A program made the position numbers and the translations under genes. Positions 32,770-41,523 of a stretch of 52,596 nt of DNA are shown in pieces (within the stretch, counting starts at the first letter, position 1; every line of letters begins with the position of its first letter). Source of the stretch: Dehalococcoidia bacterium (GTDB taxonomy: Bacteria > Chloroflexota > Dehalococcoidia > Lucifugimonadales > Australimonadaceae); the NCBI GenBank assembly GCA_022820645.1, contig JAJEFD010000001.1, positions 1 through 52,596 of the forward strand, given 5' to 3'. The notes beneath the pieces are model-generated. The model made no database searches. It was not told the DNA's origin and saw only the letters and a program-made list of their open reading frames with translations.

Positions 32770-33693
32770 TTATGGGATGAACGGGGCCTTCGTCTCGCCC
32801 AGCAACACCGTCGATGGCAGTACCTCGTCCAGCTCATCGAGCGTCCACGGGTCGCCGTTGCCCGCCTCGCGGTACAGCGTCCTGATCTCCGTCGGGTGGC
32901 TGTAACGCCCGATCTTGCCCGACCCCGCTCTGAACACGATCCCGTTGACCCCTGCCGCCTCGTCCGAAGCGAGCCAGACGATCAGCGGTGAGACGAATTC
33001 CGGTCCCGCACGGTTGTCGCCCTGCTCCGCCGGGTTCTTCTTCCGGTCCAGCCCGGCGTCCGCCAGCATGTTCCGGTAGGTGTCGTCGCCGAAGCTTCGC
33101 GTCGCCGCCATCGGCGCGAGCGCGTTCACAGTGATGTTGTGGTTCCGCAGTTCGAACGCCAGTCCCCACGTGAGGGACACGATGGCGCCCTTCGCTGCGC
33201 CGTAGTTCCCGCGCCCCTCCGGGTTGCGCCACTGGCTCGACGCCGTGTTGATGATGCGCCCGTAGCGCTGCTCCATCATCACCTTCACGGCGTGGTGGCA
33301 GGTGTTGAACGTCCCGAACAGGTGCACGTTCATCAGTCCGTCCCACTCCTGTTCGGTCAACTGGTGGAAGAGCCGGTACTGGAACGTCCCTGCGTTGTTC
33401 ACTAGGATGTCCAGCCGGCCGAAGTTGTCCACCGCCGTCTTGATAAGGTTGCCCGCCGCCTCGTAGTCCGAGATGTCGTCGTAGCTCGCAACAGCCTCGC
33501 CGCCGTTCTCGCGTATCGCCGCGACCGCCTCGTCCGCCGGAGCGCGCGTGCCGCCGGAGCCGTCGCGCTCGACGCCGATGTCGTTCACGACAACGCTCGC
33601 CCCCTCCTCCGCGAGCGCCATCGCATGGGCGCGTCCGATACCCCGGCCCGAGCCGGTGACGACCGCCACTCTCCCTTTGAGCAGATTGCCCAT
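32770..33693 (-). CDS. Short-chain dehydrogenase/reductase, copy B
   Basis: A 307-residue SDR closely similar to copy A, including TGSGRGIGRAHAMAL, the ERDGSGGTRAPADE insert, NTASSQWRNPEGR followed by YGAAKG, and the ending LGETKAPFIP. ATG 33693 has GGAGG 8 nt upstream; the frame continuing to 33801 is not supported. The two genes read as an operon with the TauE exporter downstream. A 56-nt segment of this gene's sequence reappears at 34059-34114. Substrate unknown; such SDR paralogues are numerous in SAR202-type genomes (established for the group, placement here inferred). Confidence 0.9.
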   Translation of the reverse strand: MGNLLKGRVAVVTGSGRGIGRAHAMALAEEGASVVVNDIGVERDGSGGTRAPADEAVAAIRENGGEAVASYDDISDYEAAGNLIKTAVDNFGRLDILVNNAGTFQYRLFHQLTEQEWDGLMNVHLFGTFNTCHHAVKVMMEQRYGRIINTASSQWRNPEGRGNYGAAKGAIVSLTWGLAFELRNHNITVNALAPMAATRSFGDDTYRNMLADAGLDRKKNPAEQGDNRAGPEFVSPLIVWLASDEAAGVNGIVFRAGSGKIGRYSHPTEIRTLYREAGNGDPWTLDELDEVLPSTVLLGETKAPFIP

Positions 33694-33829
33694 TGCCACG
33701 CCTCCGTCCAGCCCTTGCGAGTTGGTGGAGAGTATAGCGCGGGTTTGGCTCCAGCGGACCCGCACCCCCGCCGGGGCCGGACTGCTGACGGGGCGTGTCA
33801 ATCGAGTTGAGCGGGGCTATCATCCCGCT

Positions 33830-34072
33830 ATGGGATGCTGCATCGAAACCCTGATGGTCGCCTGGGACGAAAAAGCCCACCGGCTTGTTACAACGGGGAA
33901 CGATACGCTCGGCTTCCGCGAGTTCGCGGCCCTCGCCGGTATCGAAAGCGACCGCGACCTGTGGCGCGTGATAGACGCCTTCTGCGAGGCGCGGGGGCTG
34001 ATGTTCCCGTGGCGGTTTCTCAAAGTTGTGCCGGACGAGGACGTGCTGGCGCAAGCAGCGCCGGAGCCGTAG
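33830..34072 (+). CDS. Small hypothetical protein with SDR-derived end
   Basis: An 80-residue protein of unknown function starting MGCCIETLMVAWDE, with a helical middle (LGFREFAALAGIESDRDLWRVIDAF). Codon use resembles real genes. No clear ribosome site. The last few residues and the stop (TAG, 34070-34072) fall inside the relic SDR segment, so the true ending of the original gene was probably replaced. May be a real small gene or a remnant. Confidence 0.5.
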   Translation: MGCCIETLMVAWDEKAHRLVTTGNDTLGFREFAALAGIESDRDLWRVIDAFCEARGLMFPWRFLKVVPDEDVLAQAAPEP

Positions 34073-34114
34073 CGCTCGACCCCTGTGCCATTCACGACTA
34101 CGCTCGCCCCTCCC
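34059..34114 (-). pseudogene. 56-nt relic of an SDR gene
   Basis: The 56 nt match the copy B gene region 33552-33607 in the same orientation with 9 mismatches and no gaps. On the minus strand it still reads GGASVVVNGTGVERYGSG, compared with GASVVVNDIGVERDGSGG in copy B. Nothing else of the gene remains on either side, so a third SDR copy has been almost fully lost here. Confidence 0.75.
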
Positions 34115-34135
34115 ATGCCGTTCCTCTCGGGCGCG

Positions 34136-34816
34136 TCAGCCGGTTTCGTTGCCGCTGCTCTTGATGAGCTGCACTCCGAGGTAGACGCTCCAGGCAACCC
34201 AGATGAAGTAGCACGCCCTCGATACGGTGATCCCCTCCAGGCGCAGATCGACCGAGAAGAGCCCAACGACTAGGCCGGCGAGCGAGACAACGGAGACGAC
34301 CACGATCCCGTTCGCCGCAAGTACGTTGGAGCGGGCGCGCATCCATGGACTCAGGCCCAGGACGAGGAACCCGGCGGCGACCAACAGTCCGCCCAGCACA
34401 CGGGCCGCGGACTGCACTTCGTAGAGCGCCAGCCCTGTCGCCATCGATTCCGCCGACGAAACGTCGATCTCGGAGATCGGGTGGTTCAACCCCTGGGTTA
34501 TCCCCCAGACGATCATGCCTGTCCCCAGGAACACGACGGCGAGGAGCGCCGCTCCGATGCCGCCGCCTTCCCGGATCGCTCCGGCCTGCAGGACGATGTA
34601 CCCGAACAGCAGGAGCGCGAGACCGAACGGCACGACCAGCGCGGTCAGGTGAGCGAGCGCCGTGTTCGCCGACTTCGCCGTGATGCTGGCAACCGCGTCG
34701 GTCGAGTCGGCGCTGTCTATCAGCAGGCCGCCCGGTTCTATCAGGAAGAACCCCAACGCAAGGAGCGGACCTATCACGAGAGCCCATCCCCCGGACCTGT
34801 TCATCGCGGCACTCAT
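34136..34816 (-). CDS. Hypothetical membrane protein
   Basis: A 226-residue integral membrane protein with about six hydrophobic segments (WALVIGPLLALGFFLIEPGG, LTALVVPFGLALLLFGYIVL, GAALLAVVFLGTGMIVWGIT, ARVLGGLLVAAGFLVLGLSPW, IVVVSVVSLAGLVVGLFS, ACYFIWVAWSVYLGVQLI). No family recognised. ATG 34816 is preferred to GTG 34819 because AGGAGG stands 5 nt before it. Single gene between the SDR locus and a predicted lipoprotein. Confidence 0.72.
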   Translation of the reverse strand: MSAAMNRSGGWALVIGPLLALGFFLIEPGGLLIDSADSTDAVASITAKSANTALAHLTALVVPFGLALLLFGYIVLQAGAIREGGGIGAALLAVVFLGTGMIVWGITQGLNHPISEIDVSSAESMATGLALYEVQSAARVLGGLLVAAGFLVLGLSPWMRARSNVLAANGIVVVSVVSLAGLVVGLFSVDLRLEGITVSRACYFIWVAWSVYLGVQLIKSSGNETG

Positions 34817-34898
34817 CACATCCTCCTATTCCAGCGGATGCTGGCACGCTAGCAAGCCTGGGCGGATGCGGTCAAGCGCGGGTCGGCGAGTGAGAGGT

Positions 34899-35384
34899 CT
34901 AGTTGAAGATCTCGTCCTCGCGGAATCTCGTCCAGGACGTGAACACAGGGAACGGCGAGGGCAGCACCCCTTCCGGATCGTTCAGCCTGAACGCTATCTC
35001 CTTTGCATCGAAGACGTCCCTGATCGAGATGGAGAAACCGGAGACAGGAACGCAGTCGCTGCACTGCGTGGGGAACTGCTGCCTCGTTCGGGGCTCGGTG
35101 AACCGGACCGTTATCTCGGAGCCCCCACTGCGTTGCTCGATACTGTAGTCCTGCGCGTAAAGTTCCCACTCATCGACCACATGCCCGCCCTCGGCATACT
35201 GGGCGTAGATGCCGACCGGTCCGAAGAAATCGATAACGACAGCCTTCCGCCGGTCGGCGTCCCTGCCTGGCTCGAACTGGCGGAAGGAGCGGCCTTCCAG
35301 CTCCACCTTGATACGCTCGGCTTCTGCGGCGCTGACCGGTTGAAGCGGTTCATCCGCACTGCATGCAGTCGCAACAACGAGCAT
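34899..35384 (-). CDS. Predicted lipoprotein, unknown function
   Basis: A 161-residue exported protein with a lipobox VATAC only 8 residues from the first ATG. That is too short for a signal peptide: the hydrophobic stretch before it (HCWVLFA) is in frame upstream but has no start codon before an in-frame stop. An ATGATG at about 35431 opens a neighbouring frame through the same bases, so a single-base indel or an unusual start is possible. The rest (SFRQFEPGRDADRRKAVVIDFFGP, two Cys in QCSDCVP) matches no family I know. Confidence 0.6.
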   Translation of the reverse strand: MLVVATACSADEPLQPVSAAEAERIKVELEGRSFRQFEPGRDADRRKAVVIDFFGPVGIYAQYAEGGHVVDEWELYAQDYSIEQRSGGSEITVRFTEPRTRQQFPTQCSDCVPVSGFSISIRDVFDAKEIAFRLNDPEGVLPSPFPVFTSWTRFREDEIFN

Positions 35385-35453
35385 GGCGAAGAGAACCCAA
35401 CAGTGCTGTCGATCGGAGCATCATGCGGTCATCTCCACCTGTTGCGCGCTTCC

Positions 35454-35915
35454 CTAGCGCCGGGGGCGGTAGCGGTCTGACGAGTCCAGGATGAGCGTGA
35501 CGGGGCCGTCATTCACCAGCGCAACGTCCATCATCGCCTGGAACTGTCCCGTCTCTATGGGAACACCGGCCGCGCGAAAACGCTCCACGAGGGCCGCGAA
35601 CCGCCCCTTAGCCTCATCCGGAGGCGCCGCCTCCGTGAACGACGGACGCCGTCCACGGCGCATGTCGCCGTACAGCGTGAACTGGCTCACCACCAGCAGG
35701 CTGCCGCCCACATCGAGCACCGAGCGGTCGAAACGCCCCTCGGTGTCGGGGAACACGCGCAGGTGCACGGTCTTTTCGACGATGTAGTCCGCGTCTGCGT
35801 CCGCATCGTCACGGCCCACCGCTGCCAGCACCACCAGACCTGCGCCGATGCGCGACACCACCACGCCGTCGATCGACACCGAGGCGCTGCTCACGCGCTG
35901 GACAACCGCGCGCAT
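35454..35915 (-). CDS. dtd: D-aminoacyl-tRNA deacylase
   Basis: A 153-residue homodimeric proofreading enzyme that hydrolyses D-amino acids from tRNA. The family motifs are SQFTLYGDMRRGRRPSF (about residues 79-95) and the Gly-cisPro loop NDGPVTLILDS near the C terminus. The N terminus MRAVVQRVSSASV is typical. Its ATG lies 3 nt after the stop of the fmdB-like gene, so the two are co-transcribed. Confidence 0.95.
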   Translation of the reverse strand: MRAVVQRVSSASVSIDGVVVSRIGAGLVVLAAVGRDDADADADYIVEKTVHLRVFPDTEGRFDRSVLDVGGSLLVVSQFTLYGDMRRGRRPSFTEAAPPDEAKGRFAALVERFRAAGVPIETGQFQAMMDVALVNDGPVTLILDSSDRYRPRR

Positions 35916-35918
35916 CCG

Positions 35919-36227
35919 TTACTCAGAGGAGGTGGAAGACGTGCTGGACGCCTTGCTCTTCGAGTCCGCCGTCTTGGTGCTGCTCTTCTCCGAGGAAGCA
36001 GCAGCGGACGATGACGACGATGAGGAAGACGACGAGTCGCTCATGCCCTTGCGGGCGTAGTCCGTCGTGTAGAAGCCGGAGCCCTTGTAGATCACAGCGG
36101 GGAGCGAGATCCTGCGGCGGCTGAGGCCGGAGCAGGCCGGGCACGGCTGCTCGGTGCTCGCGCTGAAACTCTGCCGCAGATCGAACTCGTTACCGCAGGA
36201 CTCGCACTGGTATGCGTAGGTAGGCAT
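35919..36227 (-). CDS. FmdB-family zinc ribbon protein
   Basis: A 102-residue putative regulator with an N-terminal zinc ribbon formed by CESC (residues 8-11) and CPAC (29-32), within MPTYAYQCESCGNEFD and QPCPACSG. The conserved VIYKGSGFYTTDYARKG follows. The last 40 residues are almost only Ser, Ala, Lys and Thr, including a run of ten Ser, and look disordered; this tail is normal in many relatives but varies in length. Family function is not established. Upstream is a 12-bp palindrome shared with the divergent rpsU side. Confidence 0.9.
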   Translation of the reverse strand: MPTYAYQCESCGNEFDLRQSFSASTEQPCPACSGLSRRRISLPAVIYKGSGFYTTDYARKGMSDSSSSSSSSSSAAASSEKSSTKTADSKSKASSTSSTSSE

Positions 36228-36248
36228 GAGCGGTAGGCCTCTCTCACA

Positions 36249-36277
36249 GTTAGCAGTCGCGTGTGGCGACTGCTAAC
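36249..36277. repeat. 12-bp perfect palindrome between fmdB and rpsU
   Basis: GTTAGCAGTCGC (36249-36260) and GCGACTGCTAAC (36266-36277), spacer GTGTG. No T-run on either strand. It lies 22 nt from the fmdB start and about 70 nt from the rpsU promoter, and could be an operator or an RNA hairpin in the fmdB leader. Confidence 0.6.
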
Positions 36278-36319
36278 GCCAACATACCGCCGCGCCGGAG
36301 CGTTGTCAATCGCGCCGCC

Positions 36320-36349
36320 TTGCCGGTGAGTGGGGCGCTGTGCTAGCAT
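36320..36349 (+). promoter_or_regulatory. Probable promoter of rpsU
   Basis: TTGCCG (36320-36325), 18-nt spacer, TAGCAT (36344-36349) with an extended -10 TGC directly before it. Transcription would start near 36356, 27 nt before the ATG. Confidence 0.55.
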
Positions 36350-36382
36350 CACCTCCGCGCGGCGCATGCGCACGGAGCATTC

Positions 36383-36568
36383 ATGGCATACGTTGAAATG
36401 AGAGACGGGGAGCCGCCCGAGGCGATCGTGTCGCGGTTCCGCGCGGCAGTCACCCGCAACGGCATCCTCAAGGCCCACAAGGACCGGCGCTTCTTCCGCT
36501 CCAAGGGAGAGAAGGCCCGCATCGCGGCCCGCCGTTCCGCCAGGCGCCGCCGCCGCTCTGGTATGTAG
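36383..36568 (+). CDS. rpsU: 30S ribosomal protein S21
   Basis: A 61-residue very basic ribosomal protein. MAYVEMRDGEPPEAIVSRFRAAV is the conserved S21 start, then KDRRFFRSKGEKARIAARRSARRRRR at the end. S21 helps recognition of the Shine-Dalgarno sequence on mRNA by the small subunit. The ribosome site before its own start is not obvious (GCGCACGGAGC). A promoter lies about 35 nt upstream. nadE follows after 83 nt on the same strand. Confidence 0.95.
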   Translation: MAYVEMRDGEPPEAIVSRFRAAVTRNGILKAHKDRRFFRSKGEKARIAARRSARRRRRSGM

Positions 36569-36651
36569 CCCTTCCCTGAGCCCGCACGCGCTGGCCGGCC
36601 AGGACTACCAGCGCACAGCCCCCGTTACCTGAATCTGCACTGGGGCGACTC

Positions 36652-38427
36652 GTGAGGCCCATCCGCATAGCCCTCGGCCAGATGAACGCAACCGTCGGCG
36701 ACCTGCACGGCAACGCCGAACGCATGCTTGCGCTCGTCCAACAGGCCCGTGAACGGCAGGCCGACCTCATCGCCTTCCCTGAACTGGCCCTCACCGGCTA
36801 CCCGCCGGAGGACCTGCTCTTCAAGCGCCAGTTCCTGCTCGATGCCCGGGCCGAGCTGGAGCGTATCGCCGGGGTCGCGCACGGCATCACCATCGTCGTG
36901 GGTGTTCCCGATTTCGTGGACGGCGAGCCCTTCCACCTCGGCGCGGCCCTCTACCCTGACCAGATGGAAGGCCGCATCTACAACGGCGCCGCCGTTCTGC
37001 ACGACGGAGGCGTCGCTGCCATCTACCGCAAGATCCTCCTCCCCAACCACGGCGTGTTCGACGAGGAGCGCTACTTCGCGCGCGGCAACGAGTGCCCCGT
37101 CTTCGAGATCAACGGCGTGCAGACAGGCGTCAACGTCTGCGAGGACATCTGGTACGACACCGGCCCCGCCACCGTGCAGCGGCTCGCGGGTGCGGAGGTC
37201 GTCGTCACCATCAACGGCTCTCCGTACCACCAGGGCCGCTACGCCCAGCGCAGCGCAATGCTCTCGCGCCGCGCGAGCGAACACGGCTGCTTCATCGCCT
37301 ACGTCAACCTCATCGGCGGCCAGGACGAACTCGTCTTCGACGGCCAGAGCCTCGTCTTCGACCCGCGCGGCGAACTCATCGCACGCGCCCCGCAGTTCGA
37401 GGAATCACTGCTGCTCGTGGACGTGGACGCCGACGAGGTCGGCTCTCCCGATCCGGAAGGTCCGCTCGCCCGGGCCGGACTCGACACCATCGGCGAGCCG
37501 CGCCGCTACTTCCTGTCCGGCACAAGCGATACAACTCCGCGCGAGCCGCTTCCCCCCGCAATCACAGAGGAATTGCACCCGCTCACGGAGGTATACCAGG
37601 CCCTCGTCACCGGCACCAGGGACTACGTGCTCAAGAGCGGCTTCAGGGGCGCGGTCATCGGCCTCTCCGGCGGCATAGACTCCGCGCTCACCACCGCCAT
37701 CGCCGCCGACGCGCTCGGGCCGGAGCGCGTTACTACGTTCTTCATGCCGTCGCAGTACACGTCCGACCAGTCCTGGGACGATTCGAAAGCGCTCACCGAC
37801 AACCTCGGCGTCCGGCTCGTCTCCCTGCCCATACGCCCCATCTTCGACGAGTTCCTCGAAACGCTCGCTGACGAGTTCGCCGGCAAGGAGCCGGACACGA
37901 CGGAAGAGAACCTGCAGGCGCGCATCCGGGGCAACCTGCTCATGGCGGCGTCCAACAAGTTCGGCTGGATCGTCCTCACCACCGGCAACAAGAGCGAGAT
38001 GGCCACCGGCTACGCCACCCTCTACGGCGACATGGCGGGCGGGTTCGCCGTCATCAAGGACGTGCCGAAAACCCTCGTGCAGCAGCTCGCACGCCATCGC
38101 AACGTGATGGCCGGACGGGAGGTCGTCCCGGAGTCGATCATCGTCCGCCCGCCCACCGCCGAGCTCCGCCCTGACCAGAAGGACGAGGACTCCCTCCCTC
38201 CCTACGACGTGCTCGACCCCATCCTGCAGGCGTATGTCGAGGACGACCGCAGCTTCGACGAGATGCTCGCCGCCGGGATGCCCAGGGATGCCGTCGAGCT
38301 TACCGTGCGCCTCGTCGATCGCAGCGAGTACAAGCGCCGCCAGGCGCCCCCCGGCGTCAAGATCACGCGCCGCAACTTCGGGCGCGACCGCCGCCTCCCC
38401 ATCGTCAACCGCTACCGCCCCTCCTGA
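36652..38427 (+). CDS. nadE: Glutamine-dependent NAD+ synthetase
   Basis: Last step of NAD synthesis: amidation of nicotinate adenine dinucleotide with ATP, ammonia coming from glutamine. The 591-residue protein has an N-terminal nitrilase-type glutaminase domain with Glu44 (AFPELALTGY), Lys127 (IYRKILLP) and Cys163 (NVCEDIW), and a C-terminal synthetase domain with the ATP P-loop GLSGGIDSAL near residue 336. A channel between the two passes ammonia in this family. It starts at GTG 36652. The catalytic residues are all in place. Confidence 0.96.
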   Translation: MRPIRIALGQMNATVGDLHGNAERMLALVQQARERQADLIAFPELALTGYPPEDLLFKRQFLLDARAELERIAGVAHGITIVVGVPDFVDGEPFHLGAALYPDQMEGRIYNGAAVLHDGGVAAIYRKILLPNHGVFDEERYFARGNECPVFEINGVQTGVNVCEDIWYDTGPATVQRLAGAEVVVTINGSPYHQGRYAQRSAMLSRRASEHGCFIAYVNLIGGQDELVFDGQSLVFDPRGELIARAPQFEESLLLVDVDADEVGSPDPEGPLARAGLDTIGEPRRYFLSGTSDTTPREPLPPAITEELHPLTEVYQALVTGTRDYVLKSGFRGAVIGLSGGIDSALTTAIAADALGPERVTTFFMPSQYTSDQSWDDSKALTDNLGVRLVSLPIRPIFDEFLETLADEFAGKEPDTTEENLQARIRGNLLMAASNKFGWIVLTTGNKSEMATGYATLYGDMAGGFAVIKDVPKTLVQQLARHRNVMAGREVVPESIIVRPPTAELRPDQKDEDSLPPYDVLDPILQAYVEDDRSFDEMLAAGMPRDAVELTVRLVDRSEYKRRQAPPGVKITRRNFGRDRRLPIVNRYRPS

Positions 38428-38459
38428 GCCTCAACCTCCCACGAGCGCCCCTGCAGACA

Positions 38460-38487
38460 TCCGGATTTGTGGAATTCCGGATTTGTG
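38460..38487 (+). repeat. 12-bp direct repeat upstream of recA
   Basis: TCCGGATTTGTG occurs at 38460-38471 and 38476-38487, period 16 nt, with GGAATTCC between. It lies 130-160 nt before the recA ATG in a 191-nt gap. The 16-nt period is about one and a half helical turns, so two bound proteins would lie on different faces of the DNA. No canonical LexA box of the CGAAC-N4-GTTCG or CTG-N10-CAG type is seen there. Confidence 0.55.
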
Positions 38488-38618
38488 ACACATGCCCATT
38501 GCGCGGTTGCACCATATGCATGGCAAACTCGTCAGCAACCGCCACACAGCCCGCGATAGTGGGTGTGATACGATGAAAACACTGGCATGTGGCAGCCAGG
38601 AGACGAGGCCAAAAGGAC

Positions 38619-39668
38619 ATGTCTGACAAGGAACAAGCGCTGGCACTGGCTCTCGGGCAGATAGAACGGCAGTTTGGGCACGGGGCGATCATGCGGCTGG
38701 GCGAAGCCACCCAGAGCCTGCATGTGGAAGCCATCCCCACGGGCTCCATCTCGCTGGACCTGGCCCTGGGTATAGGAGGGATCCCAAAGGGGCGGATCAC
38801 CGAGATATTCGGAACGGAGTCCGCAGGGAAATCCACGCTCTGCAGCCACATCGTCGCGGAAGCGCAGCGTCGCGGCGGCACCGCCGCCTACATAGACGCT
38901 GAGCACGCACTGGACCCCACCTACGCCGGACAGTGCGGCGTGCAGGTGGACTCACTCCTCATCTCGCAGCCTGACTCCGGCGAGCAGGCGTTAGAGATCG
39001 TCGAGTACCTCGTGCGCAGCGGCGCCGTGGACGTTGTCGTCGTGGACAGCGTGGCCGCTCTCGTGCCCCGGGCAGAACTCGAAGGCGACATGGGCGACGC
39101 CCACGTCGGGCTGCAGGCGCGACTGATGTCTCAGGCGCTCCGCAAGCTCACTGCCGCCACCAACACCTCCCACACCGCGGTCGTGTTCGTGAACCAGCTG
39201 CGGGAGAAGGTGGGAGTCTTCTTCGGGAGCCCGGAAGTCACTCCGGGAGGCAGGGCGCTCAAGTTCTACAGCTCCGTCCGCATAGACCTGCGGCGTATCG
39301 AAACGATCAAGCAGGGGACGGACCCTGTCGGTTCACGCGTCAGGGCGAAAGTCGTCAAGAACAAGGTTGCCCCGCCCTTCAGGCAGGCCGAGTTCGACAT
39401 CATGTTCAAGATAGGCATCAGCAAGGAAGGAGACCTCCTCGACCTCGGTGTGGAGATGGGGATCGTCCGCAAGTCCGGCGCGAACTACTCGTACAACGAG
39501 ACACGCCTGGGACAGGGCCGCGAGAACGCCAAGACGTTCCTCCGCGCCAACCCGGATATCGCCGCTCAGATCGAGGCGAAGGTTCGCGGCATCGACGCCG
39601 CGAACGGACACAGCGAGGCTCCCGTTCCCGAGGCCGAGCTCCAACCGGCGGCCCCGGCAACCGGGTAA
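38619..39668 (+). CDS. recA: Recombinase A
   Basis: The strand-exchange and SOS co-protease ATPase. The 349-residue protein has Walker [10 protein letters not shown] (65-73), Walker B-like [20 protein letters not shown], the L2 loop [24 protein letters not shown] broken over residues 190-215, and an Ala/Pro-rich acidic tail. ATG 38619 is preferred: AAAAGGA precedes it closely and [20 protein letters not shown] is the family start, while GTG 38589 adds 10 odd residues. The 16-nt-period direct repeat upstream may be its regulatory site. Confidence 0.98.
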   Translation: MSDKEQALALALGQIERQFGHGAIMRLGEATQSLHVEAIPTGSISLDLALGIGGIPKGRITEIFGTESAGKSTLCSHIVAEAQRRGGTAAYIDAEHALDPTYAGQCGVQVDSLLISQPDSGEQALEIVEYLVRSGAVDVVVVDSVAALVPRAELEGDMGDAHVGLQARLMSQALRKLTAATNTSHTAVVFVNQLREKVGVFFGSPEVTPGGRALKFYSSVRIDLRRIETIKQGTDPVGSRVRAKVVKNKVAPPFRQAEFDIMFKIGISKEGDLLDLGVEMGIVRKSGANYSYNETRLGQGRENAKTFLRANPDIAAQIEAKVRGIDAANGHSEAPVPEAELQPAAPATG

Positions 39669-39932
39669 CCGGCATCGTCTTACTGGCTGCCACGCGCCGG
39701 GAATAAAGGACGGCGGTGGCAGATAACGTGCGCTGCACCAACGCGCAAAACGGCGGGCACCACACCCGCCTCCTCGCGCCAGCGGCCTTCGCGCTGCTGG
39801 GCGGTCTTGGCGTACTCGCTTCGCTGCCGCTCCCGGGACCCGGGAACCGTCGTCTGTCTATAGCCATGGCCGGCCTGTCCGGTCCTCCTCGGTGGGGACG
39901 CGCGCGCAGGTCGAGCCCGAAAGGAGACGCTC

Positions 39933-41462
39933 ATGGAAGCGTTGATTGTCGGTATTGCGGGAGCAGTGGCGGGGGCTATCGTCGGTATCGTAGTGGTCTT
40001 GTTCGCCCGGAGCAGGGGACGGAACAGGCGCATGGGAGCAGCGCAGGACGAGGCGGCTCGCATACTCGCAAGCGCTGAGGAAGAGAAGAAACGCGCCCTG
40101 CTGGAGGCCCAGGAAGAGGCGCTCAAAGCGAAGCAGGAGGCTGAGGCCGAACTGCGCGACAGGCGGCGCGAGGTGCAGCGAGCGGAAAACCGCCTTGCCA
40201 GCCGGAGCGAGAGCCTCGACAGCCGCCAGGAAGGCTTGGAACTACGCGAACTGCGCGTGGCCGACCGGGAGCAGGACGTCGAGCAGCAGTACGAGGAAGC
40301 CGAAGCCATCAAGGCTGAGCAGGCCGTCAAGCTCGAACAGGTCGCGAACCTCAGCGTGCAGGAAGCGAAGGCCCAGATCATGCAGGCCGCGGAGGACGAG
40401 GCCGAGCACGAACTCGCCAAGCGCTACTACACCCTCGAACAGAAGATGCTGAACGAGGTGGACGAGAAAGCGAAGAAGACCATCGCCCTCTCCATCCAGC
40501 GTCTGGCTTCAGACGTCGTCAATGAGTCCACCACCTCACAGGTGGCGCTGCCGAACGACGAGATGAAGGGCCGTCTCATCGGGCGCGAGGGACGCAACAT
40601 CCGCGCCATCGAAGCCGCCACAGGCGTCGATCTCATCATCGACGACACGCCGGAGGCCGTGACGGTCTCCTGCTTCGACCCCATCCGCCGCGAGGTGGCA
40701 AAGGTGGCGCTCACCAACCTCATCGCCGACGGGCGCATCCACCCCGCGCGCATCGAGGAAGCGGTCAACAAGGCGCAGAAGGAAGTCGAGGACTCCATCG
40801 CCCGCTCCGGGGAGCAGGCCGTGCTGGACGCAGGCGTCCGCGGGCTGAACCCCGAGCTCATCAGGCTCCTCGGCAGGCTCCAGTACCGCTACAGCTACGG
40901 CGAGAACGTTCTGCAGCACTCCGTCGAGGTCTCGCGCATCGCGGGGCTGATTGCCGGTGAGATAGAAGCGGACGTCCAGACCTCCAAGGCCGGTGGACTG
41001 CTCCACGACATCGGCAAGGCTCTCACCCACGAATTCGAGGGTACGCACATCGAGCTCGGCGAGGAGGTTGCCCGGCGTTACTCCCTCACGCCTGCCGTAA
41101 CCGCCGCTATCAACGAGCACCACGACGACGACAGGGGGTCTGTCGAGGCTTTCGTCGTCGCGGCGGCTGACGCCATCAGCGCCGCGCGTCCCGGCTCCCG
41201 CCGTGACACCGTCGAGCTCTACCTCAAGCGGCTGGAAGCCCTGGAAGACGTCGCCAACAGCTTCGATGGCGTGCAGAAGTCGTACGCCATACAGGCGGGC
41301 CGCGAGGTGCGGATCCTCGTCGAGCCGGACGCGATAGACGACGTCGCTGCATCGAACCTCGCACGCAAGGTCGTCCGCAAGATCGAGGAGAACCTCGTCT
41401 ACCCGGGCGAGATCGTCGTCACCGTCGTGCGCGAGACCAGGGCTACCGAGGTCGCCCACTAG
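39933..41462 (+). CDS. rny: Ribonuclease Y
   Basis: A membrane-anchored endoribonuclease that starts mRNA decay. The 509-residue protein has one N-terminal transmembrane helix (VGIAGAVAGAIVGIVVVLF), a long Glu/Arg/Ala coiled coil (about 30-190), a KH RNA-binding domain (GRLIGREGRNIRAIEAATGVD), and an HD hydrolase domain with HDIGKA near residue 357 and EHHDDD later. A GAAAGGAG site precedes the ATG. The 264 nt between recA and this gene hold a weak open frame with no gene character. A 14-bp hairpin follows the stop. Confidence 0.97.
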   Translation: MEALIVGIAGAVAGAIVGIVVVLFARSRGRNRRMGAAQDEAARILASAEEEKKRALLEAQEEALKAKQEAEAELRDRRREVQRAENRLASRSESLDSRQEGLELRELRVADREQDVEQQYEEAEAIKAEQAVKLEQVANLSVQEAKAQIMQAAEDEAEHELAKRYYTLEQKMLNEVDEKAKKTIALSIQRLASDVVNESTTSQVALPNDEMKGRLIGREGRNIRAIEAATGVDLIIDDTPEAVTVSCFDPIRREVAKVALTNLIADGRIHPARIEEAVNKAQKEVEDSIARSGEQAVLDAGVRGLNPELIRLLGRLQYRYSYGENVLQHSVEVSRIAGLIAGEIEADVQTSKAGGLLHDIGKALTHEFEGTHIELGEEVARRYSLTPAVTAAINEHHDDDRGSVEAFVVAAADAISAARPGSRRDTVELYLKRLEALEDVANSFDGVQKSYAIQAGREVRILVEPDAIDDVAASNLARKVVRKIEENLVYPGEIVVTVVRETRATEVAH

Positions 41463-41474
41463 AACGGACGATGC

Positions 41475-41509
41475 GGCTGCCCGCACTCGGATTTGGAGTG
41501 CGGGCAGCC
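41475..41509 (+). terminator. 14-bp perfect hairpin after rny
   Basis: GGCTGCCCGCACTC (41475-41488) and GAGTGCGGGCAGCC (41496-41509), loop GGATTTG, 12 nt past the rny stop and 14 nt before the PHP gene. No T-run follows, so it may be an RNA-stabilising stem or a weak terminator rather than a full stop. Confidence 0.45.
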
Positions 41510-41523
41510 CCGCCCGGCGAGCC

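Noticed and set aside
38589..38618. GTG start of recA adding 10 residues
   Set aside because: Family start and nearer ribosome site favour ATG 38619, though GTG cannot be fully excluded.
39716..39932. Frame between recA and rny
   Set aside because: No recognised family, runs out of frame over rny, weak codon pattern and no ribosome site; I see no gene in this gap.
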